Origin: JAEUMG01 sp046349315
Lineage (GTDB): Bacteria; Pseudomonadota; Alphaproteobacteria; Rhizobiales; Aestuariivirgaceae
Length of the DNA stretch: 64,000 nucleotides
Direction of reading: 5' to 3'
NCBI GenBank assembly: GCA_046349315.1
Contig: JAXMCQ010000009.1
Location: 107,268 to 171,267 of the forward strand
Part shown: piece by piece, positions 24,738 to 33,352 of the stretch
Position numbering within the stretch: position 1 is the stretch's first letter
Layout of the letters: each line of letters opens with the position of its first letter
Program-made: the position numbers and the translations under genes
Notes under the pieces: generated by a model
The model's input: only the letters and a program-made list of their open reading frames with translations
Told to the model about the DNA's origin: nothing
Database searches by the model: none

Positions 24738-27203
24738 ATGATGAGCGCAGTCAGGCCGTTCGCCACCATCGCAGTGTTTAGTTTGCTCTGGTTTGCTCCA
24801 TCCACCACTTTGATGGCTCAGGAAGTAACCGGCGTGTTGGGGTCGCCGGAAGCCACGACTACAATAGATGGAAAGCAGCTGCCGCCGCCCGATCCGAATT
24901 TCGGAGGCGTGATCAAGGAAAAGGCTTCCGAGTCGACGCCATGGTGGCCGCCGCGCGTCGTGCCGCCGAAGGGGGCGCCCAATATCCTGCTGATCATGAC
25001 GGACGACCAGGGTTTTGGTGCGCCGGGGACGTTCGGCGGGGTCATTCCGACGCCGGCCATGGATCGCATCGCCAATAGCGGATTGCGTTATACGAATTTT
25101 CACTCGACATCGCTGTGCTCCCCGACGCGGGCGGCGTTGATCACCGGCCGCAATCATCACTCTGTCGGCTTCGGCGTGGTCGGCGAGATAGCCACAGGTT
25201 ATCCCGGTTACGATTCGATCATCCCGATCGAAAAAGGCACCATCGGCACGATCCTCAGGGAGAATGGATACGCGACATCGTGGTTCGGCAAGGACCACAA
25301 CACGCCCTCCTATCAATCGAGCCAGGCAGGGCCCTTCAATCAATGGCCGAACGGGATGGGCTTCGATTATTTTTATGGCTTCGTCGGCGGCGATGCCAGC
25401 CAGTGGCAGCCGAACCTGTTCCGCAATACGACGGCCATCTATCCCTTCCAGGGCAATCCCGGCTGGAACCTTGAGACGGCGATGGCCGACGAGGCCATCC
25501 AGCACATCAAGACGCTCAAGGAGGTCGCTCCCGGCAAGCCATGGTTTGTCTACTACGTGCCGGGCGCGACCCATGCGCCGCATCATCCGACAAAGGAGTG
25601 GGTGGACAAGATCAGCGCGATGCACCTCTTCGACGACGGCTGGAACAAGCTGCGCGAGACGATCTTCGCCAACCAGAAGCGGCTCGGCATCATGCCCGAG
25701 AACGCCCAGCTCACGCCGTGGCCGAAAGAACTGCCGGAATGGGATTCGCTCAGTTGGGAAGAGAAGAAGCTCTTCATCAAGCAGGCCGACGTCTATGCGG
25801 CCTATTTGGCCTATGCCGACAATGAGATCGGCCGCGTCATCCAGGCTGTCGAAGACCTCGGCGAACTCGACAATACATTGATCATCTATATCGGCGGCGA
25901 CAATGGCGCCAGTGCCGAGGGCATGATCAACGGCACGCCCAACGAGTTCACGACCTTCAACGGCGTCGCCGTGCCGGTCAAGGATCAGTATCTCTGGTAC
26001 CCGTTCTGGGGCTCGGAGCGGACTTTTCCGCATTATGCAGCACCCTGGGCATGGGCGATGGATACGCCGTTCAAATGGGTGAAGCAGGTACCCTCGCAGT
26101 TTGGCGGCACAGCCCAGGGCGTGGCCATGTCATGGCCCGGCCACATCACCGACGTCGGTGGCATCCGCAGGCAGTTCAGCCATGTGATCGACATCGCCCC
26201 GACCATCCTTGAGGCGACGGGCATTCCGCAACCCGAGACGATCAACGGGATCGCGCAGGACCCGATCGAAGGCGTGAGCATGGCCTATACGTGGGACAAG
26301 GCGAATGCCGACGCAGCAACCCGGCATACGACGCAGTATTTCGAGATGCTCGGCAATCGCGCCATCTATCACGATGATTGGGTGGCGGCCACGACACCTG
26401 TGACACTGCCTTGGGAATTGAGCAGTGCCCCGCCGCCGGATGTGATCACCGGCTACAAATGGGAACTCTACAACGTCAAGGACGACCCGACCCAGGCTGA
26501 CGATCTTGCCGCCAAGATGCCGGACAAGGTCAAGGAATTGCAGGCGAAGTTCTACGAGGAGGCGAAGAAGTACAATGTCCTGCCGCTCGACAATTCGACG
26601 CTGGCGCGTTGGAACACGCCAAGACCCAACCTCACGGCGGGGCGAACGGAGTTCACCTATTCGGGCGGATTGATCGGCACACCGGCGAGTGCCGCGCCCA
26701 GTATCCTCAACAAGTCCTTCACCATCACCGCCGAGGTCGAAATCCCGGAAAGTGCATTGGGCGCCGAAGGCGTGATCGTCACCCAGGGCGGGCGCTTCGG
26801 CGGCTATGCCCTGTTTCTAAGCCAGGGCGAGTTTGGCATCGGCCGCGGCAAGGTGGTGTTCCTTTATAACCTGCTCGACCTCAAGAGGGTGATGTGGGAA
26901 GGCCCCGAGCTTGAACCCGGCAAGCATACGATCGTCTTCGATTATAAGCTCGATGGCGATACGATCGGCAGTGGCGGCACGGGCATTCTCTCCGTGGACG
27001 GACAAGAGGTCGCGACGAACAAGCTGGAAAACGGCACGCCTGTCACGTTCCCGGAGGACGAGACCTTCGACGTCGGCGAGGATACCCGCACCGGAGTAGC
27101 CTTGCTCGAGTATCGCTACGACACGCCATTCAAATTCACCGGCACGATCGACAAGCTGACCTTCAAGCTTGGACAGGCGGCCACGAAACCACCCAAACCG
27201 TGA
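24738..27203 (+). CDS. Exported arylsulfatase (formylglycine sulfatase)
   Basis: An 821-residue type I sulfatase. A signal peptide ends near LMAQE (residue 29). The metal-binding start of the sulfatase domain is NILLIMTDDQGFG (82-94), and the modification motif is Cys127 in CSPTRAALITGR, where Cys is converted to formylglycine. Further active-site residues are in FGKDHN, THAPHH and the second metal motif IIYIGGDNGASAEG. The C-terminal 190 residues (from about 625) form a beta-rich domain like those of large arylsulfatases of the AtsA group. It acts in the periplasm on sulfate esters, or possibly phosphonate esters. A formylglycine-generating enzyme is needed but not in the window. The next gene, 35 bases on, encodes a small exported partner. 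Confidence 0.92.
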   Translation: MMSAVRPFATIAVFSLLWFAPSTTLMAQEVTGVLGSPEATTTIDGKQLPPPDPNFGGVIKEKASESTPWWPPRVVPPKGAPNILLIMTDDQGFGAPGTFGGVIPTPAMDRIANSGLRYTNFHSTSLCSPTRAALITGRNHHSVGFGVVGEIATGYPGYDSIIPIEKGTIGTILRENGYATSWFGKDHNTPSYQSSQAGPFNQWPNGMGFDYFYGFVGGDASQWQPNLFRNTTAIYPFQGNPGWNLETAMADEAIQHIKTLKEVAPGKPWFVYYVPGATHAPHHPTKEWVDKISAMHLFDDGWNKLRETIFANQKRLGIMPENAQLTPWPKELPEWDSLSWEEKKLFIKQADVYAAYLAYADNEIGRVIQAVEDLGELDNTLIIYIGGDNGASAEGMINGTPNEFTTFNGVAVPVKDQYLWYPFWGSERTFPHYAAPWAWAMDTPFKWVKQVPSQFGGTAQGVAMSWPGHITDVGGIRRQFSHVIDIAPTILEATGIPQPETINGIAQDPIEGVSMAYTWDKANADAATRHTTQYFEMLGNRAIYHDDWVAATTPVTLPWELSSAPPPDVITGYKWELYNVKDDPTQADDLAAKMPDKVKELQAKFYEEAKKYNVLPLDNSTLARWNTPRPNLTAGRTEFTYSGGLIGTPASAAPSILNKSFTITAEVEIPESALGAEGVIVTQGGRFGGYALFLSQGEFGIGRGKVVFLYNLLDLKRVMWEGPELEPGKHTIVFDYKLDGDTIGSGGTGILSVDGQEVATNKLENGTPVTFPEDETFDVGEDTRTGVALLEYRYDTPFKFTGTIDKLTFKLGQAATKPPKP

Positions 27204-27238
27204 ATAGGCTCGATAACCATCAAAAGGGAGGGATAAAA

Positions 27239-27805
27239 ATGAACGGCAATCTAAGCCACACGCCTGCAGACCCGGCGCGCCGGCGATTGATCTCGGTCGC
27301 GGCCATGGTGACGGCCGCGTTGCCCGTTGCCTTCGCCGCCGTGGCAAGCGCCGAGGAACCCAAGCCGATGCTGATGTTCGTGCAGGTATCCGAAGGGCTC
27401 AAGGTGGATGAGGCCGCCAAAACGCTGCGTCTCGTCAATGTCAGCCCGCAGACGCTGTTTTTTGCCGACCGGCCGGAGCGGATCGCCGGTCATATCAAGA
27501 TGGCCGCCTATCTCGAAGAGTGGACCTCGAAAGCCGGCAAGGACAATTTCGCCAACGATCCTCCGAATGCCACGCTCTCCGTCTACGAGCCAGGGCAAGC
27601 CGACAATACGCTTGCCGTGGTCGAAATCTCCAATCCCAAGATCGACGGCCACGATATCGTCTATGGCTACAAGCTGATCGACGGCAAGCTTCCGGCCAGT
27701 GGAGAAGAAACCTCGCTGTTCATCGACTGGATCGGCGTGGGTGGCGGCGTCGGCTTCGGCTATCATGGCGTTGGCGTCGGCGCCCGCGGTGTCGGAGTCC
27801 TCTAA
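27239..27805 (+). CDS. Exported protein of unknown function, sulfatase-linked
   Basis: A 188-residue protein that I do not recognise as a named family. It has a signal peptide (ARRRLISVAAMVTAALPVAFAAVASAEE, cleavage near residue 40), followed by a compact mixed domain (LMFVQVSEGLKVDEAAKTLRL, then LFFADRPERIAGHIKMAAYLEEW, then ATLSVYEPGQADNTLAVVEI, here cited in parts) and a C-terminal tail rich in Gly and Val (IGVGGGVGFGYHGVGVG). ATG at 27239 has GGGAGG upstream. Its position right behind the sulfatase suggests it helps that enzyme in the periplasm, for example as a stabilising or cofactor protein; this is inference. Confidence 0.65.
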   Translation: MNGNLSHTPADPARRRLISVAAMVTAALPVAFAAVASAEEPKPMLMFVQVSEGLKVDEAAKTLRLVNVSPQTLFFADRPERIAGHIKMAAYLEEWTSKAGKDNFANDPPNATLSVYEPGQADNTLAVVEISNPKIDGHDIVYGYKLIDGKLPASGEETSLFIDWIGVGGGVGFGYHGVGVGARGVGVL

Positions 27806-28125
27806 AGAAGTCGTGCTTCGTGCCGCGCAACTTCGTGCCGCATCGGAGATGGATTACAAGCCCATAACGATCAGTAGGCGGACTAATCGCCGATGCTGTA
27901 GAATATTGACGAGCGTTCCGAGCGGATCGCGGACATGGAAGCGCCCGACCTCTGCATGACGTCAGTCCAACCAGGGTTGACGGGCTGATGCCGCCCATTC
28001 ACAAAGGTTGAATCAACCGCAGTTCTGGAAGAGATCTACTGAGAAAGTGGTCTTCGCGCGGCCTCCCCAGCAATGCCATAATCGGCGACAATATCGGCTA
28101 TTGCGGCTAGTTCAGGGACGGGACG
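27806..28125. other. Intergenic region before TPR-CHAT gene
   Basis: These 320 bases hold no intact gene. They contain the VOC gene remnant at 27867-27949 and the promoter and ribosome binding site (GGGACGGGACG) of the TPR-CHAT gene. No terminator is seen after the sulfatase-linked gene. Confidence 0.6.
27867..27949 (-). pseudogene. Remnant of the 3' end of a VOC/glyoxalase gene
   Basis: On the minus strand this stretch encodes VGRFHVRDPLGTLVNILQHR, clearly the C-terminus of a VOC protein. It aligns without gaps with 31528-31610, the end of the intact VOC gene and 20 bases beyond its stop: by hand count 71 of 83 bases agree. The stop codon is changed (TGA to CGA), and an in-frame stop lies a few codons upstream of the similarity, so it cannot make a VOC protein. 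The two copies are direct repeats 3661 bases apart with the TPR-CHAT gene between them. Confidence 0.75.
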
Positions 28126-31100
28126 ATGCGACGGCTGTGGTTAATCGTAGCGCTGATCACTTTGGTGTATGCCGGCGCGCCGTTCTCGATAGCAGAGGAG
28201 AGGCAGCAGCGGCTCTCGCCGACCGATGTGGCGTTGCTCTCGCAGCAGGCCGAAAGCGGCGATCCGGCGGCCATGCGCGCAATGGGTGACGCTTATCGCG
28301 ACGGGAATGGCGTCGCGGCTGATCTCGATACCGCCATTTTGTGGTACGAGCGTGCCGGCAAGGCCGGAAATTCGACTGCCATCTACAATATGGCCGTTGT
28401 CCTCTCCGAGCGAGGTCGCGAAGGCGATCTTGCGCGGGCGCTCGATGCGCTGAAACAGGTGCTGCCGGCCTACGAGGAATCGCTCGGTTCCGGCGATGTG
28501 AAGGTCGGCAATATCCACATGGTGCTCGGGCGAATTCATTCTGACCTGGGCCAATATGATGAAGCGCTCGCCGAGGATGGGAAGGCGCTTGCCATCTTCG
28601 AGAAGGAAACAGGCGCCAGCAGCGACGAAGTCGCCAAACTCGCGAGCAATATGGGCATCGTCTATGAGCGCATTGGCCGCTACGACGAAGCGCTGCAAAG
28701 CTATCAGCGTTCGCTCGGCATTCTGGGCCATCGTGGCGGCACGGCCGACCTTGCAAATCTCTATGTCAATCTCGGCATTGTCTATGAGAGCCTCGGGCGG
28801 CTCGATGATGCGCTCGCATCCGAACAAAAGGCCTTGCGTATTCGCGCGCGGCTGTCGGGCGAGAACCATGCCGAGACGGCCCTCGTGCTTGCCAATATGG
28901 GTTCGACGCTCGATCGTCTCGGGCGATCGGCGGAAGCGGTCAAGGACTACGAAAAAGCTCTTCCTGTCTTAGCCAAAGCCTATGGCGCAGATCATCCCAT
29001 GGTGGCGGTCAATCTCGCCAATCTCGGAACCATCTATCCGAACGTTGGACGCTATGACGAAGCGCTGAACGCCCTGAACACGGCTCTGCCGGTGCTGATT
29101 AAAGGCTTCGGGCCTGATCATCCAAGCGTCGCTTATGCGATCTATAATCTGGGTCTCGTCTACCAGACCGTATCGCGCTTCGAACCAGCTCTCGCCAACC
29201 TCAAGAAGGCGCTGCCGATGTTCGAAAAAATCTACGGGACGGACCATCCGGAAGTGGCCCAGATCCACGGGGCGATCGGGAACGTCCTTTCCGAACTCGA
29301 TCGCAATGATGAGGCACTGCCCGAGCTCGAAGCCGCACTGCCGATCCTCAAGAAGGCATTCGGGGATCACCTCAGGGTGGCGACTGTCCTTAACAATCTT
29401 GGCGCGGCACTTCACGGGCTCAACCGCAATCAGGAGGCACTTGCAGCCTACGACAAAGCGATAGACATGAAGGTACGGATCAGCGGTCCAGGCGATCCCG
29501 ACATCGCTGTTGATCTCGTCAATCGTGGCAATATCTACGAAAGCCTTGGCCGCCCCGATGAGGCAATCGCCCAAACGGTCCGCGCACTAGCGCTCTATGG
29601 CGCCGGCGAAACGCGGCTCGATCCGATCCGCAAAGCCTATTGGGGATTGGCGCGTGCACTCGATATGAAGGGCGAGCACCGCGCCGCCATCATCTTCGCC
29701 AAGCAGGCGGTGAATGCACATCAGGAATTGCGGCTGCGAAACGAGAAGCTCCCGGCCGATCTGCGCTCATCGCTTGCCCGTGGTCTGCGCTGGGTCTACC
29801 AGCTCGTTGCCGATCAGGAGATCGCTGATGGCGCTTATAGCGAGGCGCAATACGCCGGGTCGTTGATCAAGGAAGAAGAACTCTTTGATTTTACCACCCG
29901 CGGGTCGACAGGAGGGCCACAGCCAAAAGGGCAGATGCGACTGACCGCGTCGGAAGAGAAGTTTATCAAGGCGTTTGACGCCCTTCTCAAGAGCCCGCGC
30001 AAGACCATTACGGAAGCTCAAAGGCTTGCCGACAACCGCCTAAAAAAGGGAGCCTTAAATACCAAGGAGCAAGCGCGCGCTGCGATACTCGACGGCGAAC
30101 TCGATGCGGCCTTCGCAGCACTTTCGCGCGAAGCGACGGCGCTCTTCGCCAATGTCGAGGCGGAACGCCAGGCAATACAGGCGGAGCAACTCGAATCGAA
30201 CGCGAAGCATGGCGCAGAACTCCAGAAGATGCTCGGCGAGTTTGCGCTGCCGGTCGCGCTATACCAGGCGATCGCCACGGACAACGCGCTCCACCTCTTT
30301 GTCACCGTCAAGGGGCACGAGACCATACACCGTCTGGTGCCGGTGAAGCGGACCGAGCTGGCGAGACAGGTCTATGACGCGGTCGCATCGGTTGAGGCTC
30401 GTGAAGAGCAAGCGCCAAAACTATTGGCCGGACTCTACGACCTGCTTATCCGGCCGGTTGCAGCTGATCTCAAGGCGAGCGAGGCTCGCGTCCTCATGCT
30501 TAATCTGTCGGGCTTCTTGCGCTACGTGCCCTATGCGGCCCTCAATTCGGGAGATCGCTATTTGATCGAAGACTACGCACTCGCCAATTATACGCCCGCC
30601 GCCGCAACCGAGTTCGAGGCGCAGCCGCGTGAGAAAGCTTCGGGAGCAGGTTTTGGCGTGACGATGGCTCATGGCGAGTTTCCAGCTCTGCCGGGCGTAG
30701 CCGAGGAGCTTGAAGCGATCTTCAAAGGCGGTGACGGATTAGGCCCTCTGTCGGGCGCTTCGCTCCTTGACCAGGCATTCGACCAAGCAAGCCTCAAGGC
30801 AGCTCTCAAGAAAAAACCGCGCTTCCTCCATATCGCGAGCCATTTCAAATTCGTGCCTGGCAACGAGAACGACTCTTTCCTGCTCACCGGCACGGGCGCG
30901 GGACTGACGCTCAACACCCTTCGAACCGACAAGGGCCTGCGATTCCAAGGGGTCGATCTTCTGGCGCTGTCGGCCTGCGAGACGGCGCGCGGCGGCGGAT
31001 CGGAGGGTGAGGAGATCGAGAGCTTCGGTGTGCTGGCCCAGATGAACGGAGCGAGCGCGGTGATGGCGACCTTGTGGCAGATCGCGGATCAGTCAACAGC

Positions 31101-31338
31101 AAAGCTGATGAGCGATTTCTATACCGGGATGATCCGGGACGGACTCGACAAGGCGACCGCGTTGCAGCGTGCGCAAGTGGCCATGATTAGGGGACAGTCA
31201 ATAATTCAGGTTGCTGGTAACCCCCAACGTTCGGCGACGATCATTGCCGATGAGAGCAGCGGTATGAACGCCAACGACTTACCGACGACGCATCCCTATT
31301 ACTGGGCGCCATTCATACTGATGGGCAACTGGCTGTGA
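28126..31338 (+). CDS. Exported TPR-CHAT (caspase-like) protein
   Basis: A 1070-residue protein. Residues 1-24 look like a signal peptide or membrane anchor (LWLIVALITLVYAGAPFSIA). A Sel1/TPR region follows (about 33-110), then about ten TPR units of 42 residues (about 125-560) with the kinesin-light-chain-type pattern LANLGTIYPNVGRYDEAL. A helical linker leads into a CHAT domain (about 700-1070), with the caspase-like dyad His906 in HIASHF and Cys951 in LSACETA. The ATLWQIAD and YYWAPFILMG segments are standard CHAT ends. In bacteria CHAT proteins are cysteine proteases or scaffolds, some in defence systems. Here the protein stands alone, is probably exported, and has no cas or toxin neighbour, so a defence role is not supported by context. 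Confidence 0.88.
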   Translation: MRRLWLIVALITLVYAGAPFSIAEERQQRLSPTDVALLSQQAESGDPAAMRAMGDAYRDGNGVAADLDTAILWYERAGKAGNSTAIYNMAVVLSERGREGDLARALDALKQVLPAYEESLGSGDVKVGNIHMVLGRIHSDLGQYDEALAEDGKALAIFEKETGASSDEVAKLASNMGIVYERIGRYDEALQSYQRSLGILGHRGGTADLANLYVNLGIVYESLGRLDDALASEQKALRIRARLSGENHAETALVLANMGSTLDRLGRSAEAVKDYEKALPVLAKAYGADHPMVAVNLANLGTIYPNVGRYDEALNALNTALPVLIKGFGPDHPSVAYAIYNLGLVYQTVSRFEPALANLKKALPMFEKIYGTDHPEVAQIHGAIGNVLSELDRNDEALPELEAALPILKKAFGDHLRVATVLNNLGAALHGLNRNQEALAAYDKAIDMKVRISGPGDPDIAVDLVNRGNIYESLGRPDEAIAQTVRALALYGAGETRLDPIRKAYWGLARALDMKGEHRAAIIFAKQAVNAHQELRLRNEKLPADLRSSLARGLRWVYQLVADQEIADGAYSEAQYAGSLIKEEELFDFTTRGSTGGPQPKGQMRLTASEEKFIKAFDALLKSPRKTITEAQRLADNRLKKGALNTKEQARAAILDGELDAAFAALSREATALFANVEAERQAIQAEQLESNAKHGAELQKMLGEFALPVALYQAIATDNALHLFVTVKGHETIHRLVPVKRTELARQVYDAVASVEAREEQAPKLLAGLYDLLIRPVAADLKASEARVLMLNLSGFLRYVPYAALNSGDRYLIEDYALANYTPAAATEFEAQPREKASGAGFGVTMAHGEFPALPGVAEELEAIFKGGDGLGPLSGASLLDQAFDQASLKAALKKKPRFLHIASHFKFVPGNENDSFLLTGTGAGLTLNTLRTDKGLRFQGVDLLALSACETARGGGSEGEEIESFGVLAQMNGASAVMATLWQIADQSTAKLMSDFYTGMIRDGLDKATALQRAQVAMIRGQSIIQVAGNPQRSATIIADESSGMNANDLPTTHPYYWAPFILMGNWL

Positions 31339-31547
31339 TCAAGAGTAGATGCCAACTACGGTAATGCCGCATTTGCTCACTTGCCAGACTGTTCCTGAGA
31401 CCCATTTTGCCAACATCATGAATGTGAAACTGGTTGCGCGATGGATTGCCCAGATAAGTCCGGCAACGACCAGTATGTATCGTCACCGCGGTGAAATTAT
31501 CGCGCCGGCGTCGCAATAACTTCCGTGACGATCAGTATGCGGATTAA

Positions 31548-31898
31548 TCACCGATGTTCGAGAATATTGACGAGCTTTCCGAACGGATCGCGCACGTAGA
31601 AGCGCCGGACGCCCCACGGCTCGTCGGCGGGCCCGTATTCGATCGAAAAGCCGGCGTCCCGCATCCGCGCCAGGACCTCGTCCACATCATCGACCTCGAT
31701 CGAAAGATCGGGAACCATCGTTCCCGATCCGCCGCTACTGGCGACGCTGAGCTGGACCGTCATCCTCGCCTCATTGCCATAGGTGACGATCCATCCGAGG
31801 TCCATGACGGCTTCGAGGCCGAGCACGTCCGCATAGAACCGCTTCGCCGCGGTCACGTCGTTCGTGGCGATATTGGCGACGATGCGTCTGACCGTCAT
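31548..31898 (-). CDS. VOC/glyoxalase-fold protein
   Basis: A 116-residue single-domain vicinal-oxygen-chelate protein. Typical elements are IVANIATNDVTAAKRFYADVLGL-type start, IEVDDVDEVLARMRDAGF in the second beta-alpha unit, and RRFYVRDPFGKLVNILEH at the end, with the final Glu a likely metal ligand. Relatives act as dioxygenases, glyoxalases or bleomycin/fosfomycin resistance proteins; the sequence does not decide. The most likely start is ATG at 31898 (an earlier TTG is unlikely). A diverged copy of its 3' end lies at 27867-27949. It is followed on the same strand by nothing for 209 bases and preceded by the small exported protein gene. Confidence 0.82.
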   Translation of the reverse strand: MTVRRIVANIATNDVTAAKRFYADVLGLEAVMDLGWIVTYGNEARMTVQLSVASSGGSGTMVPDLSIEVDDVDEVLARMRDAGFSIEYGPADEPWGVRRFYVRDPFGKLVNILEHR

Positions 31899-31921
31899 CG
31901 CCGGCAATTCCGCTTTGGCCT

Positions 31922-32203
31922 CTAGCGCCGTACCGCGTCGAGAACCTTTCCGTCACGCCTGCGCACTTCGATCCAATAGTTCTTGCCGTAGCGAATGCCG
32001 GTATAGACATAAATCTCGCCGTTGCAGTCGCGTGCCCTGACGTTGATGTAGTTCTTGCCCTCGAGGATGTGCTTGCCGGTACTGCAGCTGATGCCCTTGC
32101 TCTTGCCGATATTGATGTCGACATTGGTCGCCGCATTTGCCGCAGCCGCGCTCAGCGCCATGACCGCACCGGCGATCAGCCCTGTGAGAAATCCCGTCCG
32201 CAT
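31922..32203 (-). CDS. Small exported protein
   Basis: A 93-residue protein with a clear signal peptide (MRTGFLTGLIAGAVMALSAAAANA, cited in parts; cleavage near residue 24) and a mature part of about 69 residues with two Cys (ISCSTG and ARDCNGE) likely to form a disulfide bond in the periplasm, and many charged residues (VRRRDGKVLDAVRR). ATG at 32203 has GGAG six bases upstream; an ATG four codons earlier is poorer. No family is recognised. It may share a transcript with the VOC gene 24 bases downstream. Confidence 0.7.
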   Translation of the reverse strand: MRTGFLTGLIAGAVMALSAAAANAATNVDINIGKSKGISCSTGKHILEGKNYINVRARDCNGEIYVYTGIRYGKNYWIEVRRRDGKVLDAVRR

Positions 32204-32486
32204 TTCGCTCTCCATGGGTTTATTGCTCCGCGGGTCAGTATAGCCGAGACCATGGCGACGCGGGAGCCGAACTTGCCCTTGAGGTTGATCGGTCGCGGGG
32301 TTGACCGCGGCGCGTGTCGTTTTTGGTGAATGCGGTCATTTCGATCCTTCGGGAAGAGTCGAAATGTCGCTTTGGCGGAGCGCAGTTGATGCACCGCGAG
32401 TCGAACCAAAACGTGTCGCTAAGAATGCGCAAAATGGGGTCAAAGACGCGAATTCCGGTGTCCAAAACGGGGTCATTGCACGCCAT
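32204..32486. other. Intergenic region, no gene recognised
   Basis: These 283 bases lie between the small exported protein gene and the second VOC gene. They contain short direct echoes (AAAATGGGGTCAAAG and AAAACGGGGTCATTG, about 35 bases apart) that look like remains of a mobile or repeated sequence, and the promoter of the exported protein gene. Nothing coding is convincing. Confidence 0.45.
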
Positions 32487-32852
32487 TTAGCGCTGGCGTT
32501 CGAGGAGCTCGATACGGTTGCCGAATGGATCCTCAATATGAACGCGTTCCATGTTGTCGAACGGCACCTCCTGCTTGAGCGGCACCTTGGCGGCGCCTAA
32601 GCGTATGATAAGGCTTGCTAAATTGTTCACCTCGAAGGCCGGATGCGCCTTCTTGGCCGGCCTGAAATCAGGCTCGATGCCGAGATGGACGCGCACCGTG
32701 CCGCTCTCGAACCAGCACCCGCCCCGCCCGGCCATTTCCTTGGGCTTCGGCACTTCCGTTAAGCCCATGATATCGCGATAGAATTTCCGCGCAGTTTCTT
32801 CGCCGCCGGGCGGCATGGCGAGCTGCACATGATCGATCGCAAGGAAGGTCAT
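32487..32852 (-). CDS. VOC/glyoxalase-fold protein, MarR-linked
   Basis: A 121-residue VOC protein: MTFLAIDHVQLAMPPGGEETARKFY at the start (cited in parts) with His8 as first metal ligand candidate, RVHLGIE with a second His, HPAFEVNNLASLI in the second half, and HIEDPFGNRIELLE at the end with Glu as last ligand. This is the pattern of glyoxalase-type enzymes. It overlaps the MarR gene by four bases (ATGA) and is certainly cotranscribed with it, so it may remove the compound that MarR senses. It is not closely similar to the VOC protein at 31548. Confidence 0.87.
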   Translation of the reverse strand: MTFLAIDHVQLAMPPGGEETARKFYRDIMGLTEVPKPKEMAGRGGCWFESGTVRVHLGIEPDFRPAKKAHPAFEVNNLASLIIRLGAAKVPLKQEVPFDNMERVHIEDPFGNRIELLERQR

Positions 32853-33256
32853 GGACCCTTCTCCTGTTGAATCTTGTTGAGGAGCTTCTCAAGCCTGTCC
32901 AATTCCCAGGACCCGATTTTCTCGCTTAAGTATTTGTCCGATTTGACAGTTTCGGCAAGCGCCTGGCTTCGCAATCGCTCGCCCAAAGGCGTCAGCACAA
33001 GATAGACGCGCCGCGTATCGTCATCGCCGGTCACCCGCCGCAATAGTCCGCGCGCCTCCAGCCGATCAGCAAGCTTTGAAAGCGCGGATATTTTCAGCCC
33101 TGATTTCGCGCCCACCTCACCCATGCTCACCCGTTCCGGGCCGCCGAGGACCTCAAGCACGCGGGCTTCATCCACCGAAATCCCCAATGTGCTCAAGGCT
33201 TTGGCAGTGAGGCGGCGAATTGCCTGGTGGGCAAGCAGGAGGGGTGTGTCGAGCAT
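32849..33256 (-). CDS. MarR-family transcriptional regulator
   Basis: A 135-residue winged-helix regulator. The DNA-binding part is VSMGEVGAKSGLKISALSKLADRLEARGL (cited in parts, near 40-70), followed by the wing DDDTRRVYLVLTPLGERL. The frame is open 24 codons further upstream, but that stretch contains two tandem 20-base repeats that look like the regulator's own operator, so I prefer ATG at 33256. It is cotranscribed with the VOC gene by a four-base overlap and diverges from the flotillin-like gene. Ligand unknown; probably a phenolic or electrophilic compound, as for many MarR proteins. Confidence 0.85.
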   Translation of the reverse strand: MLDTPLLLAHQAIRRLTAKALSTLGISVDEARVLEVLGGPERVSMGEVGAKSGLKISALSKLADRLEARGLLRRVTGDDDTRRVYLVLTPLGERLRSQALAETVKSDKYLSEKIGSWELDRLEKLLNKIQQEKGP

Positions 33257-33294
33257 AGTTTCCAAAGAAAATATATAGTTTCTGAGGAAAATAT
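33255..33294. promoter_or_regulatory. Tandem 20-base repeat, probable MarR operator
   Basis: Two adjacent units, ATAGTTTCCAAAGAAAATAT and ATAGTTTCTGAGGAAAATAT, agree at 17 of 20 positions. Each holds a TTTC/GAAA dyad, the usual form of a MarR-type site. They are AT-rich in a GC-rich genome and lie at the start of the MarR gene and about 60-100 bases before the flotillin-like gene, so both could be controlled. Confidence 0.6.
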
Positions 33295-33352
33295 CAAGAC
33301 TCATCGCGATTTTGGCGGAATCATCCAAAATTCGGCCGGGGAGTTGAAGAAG

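Noticed and set aside
28126..31338. TPR-CHAT as part of a CRISPR-guided protease system
   Set aside because: No cas gene, effector or repeat array is in the window, and the N-terminus looks exported.
32301..32600. Open frame between and overlapping the VOC gene on the opposite strand
   Set aside because: Its 3' half is antisense to the VOC gene and its start is in repeat-like DNA.
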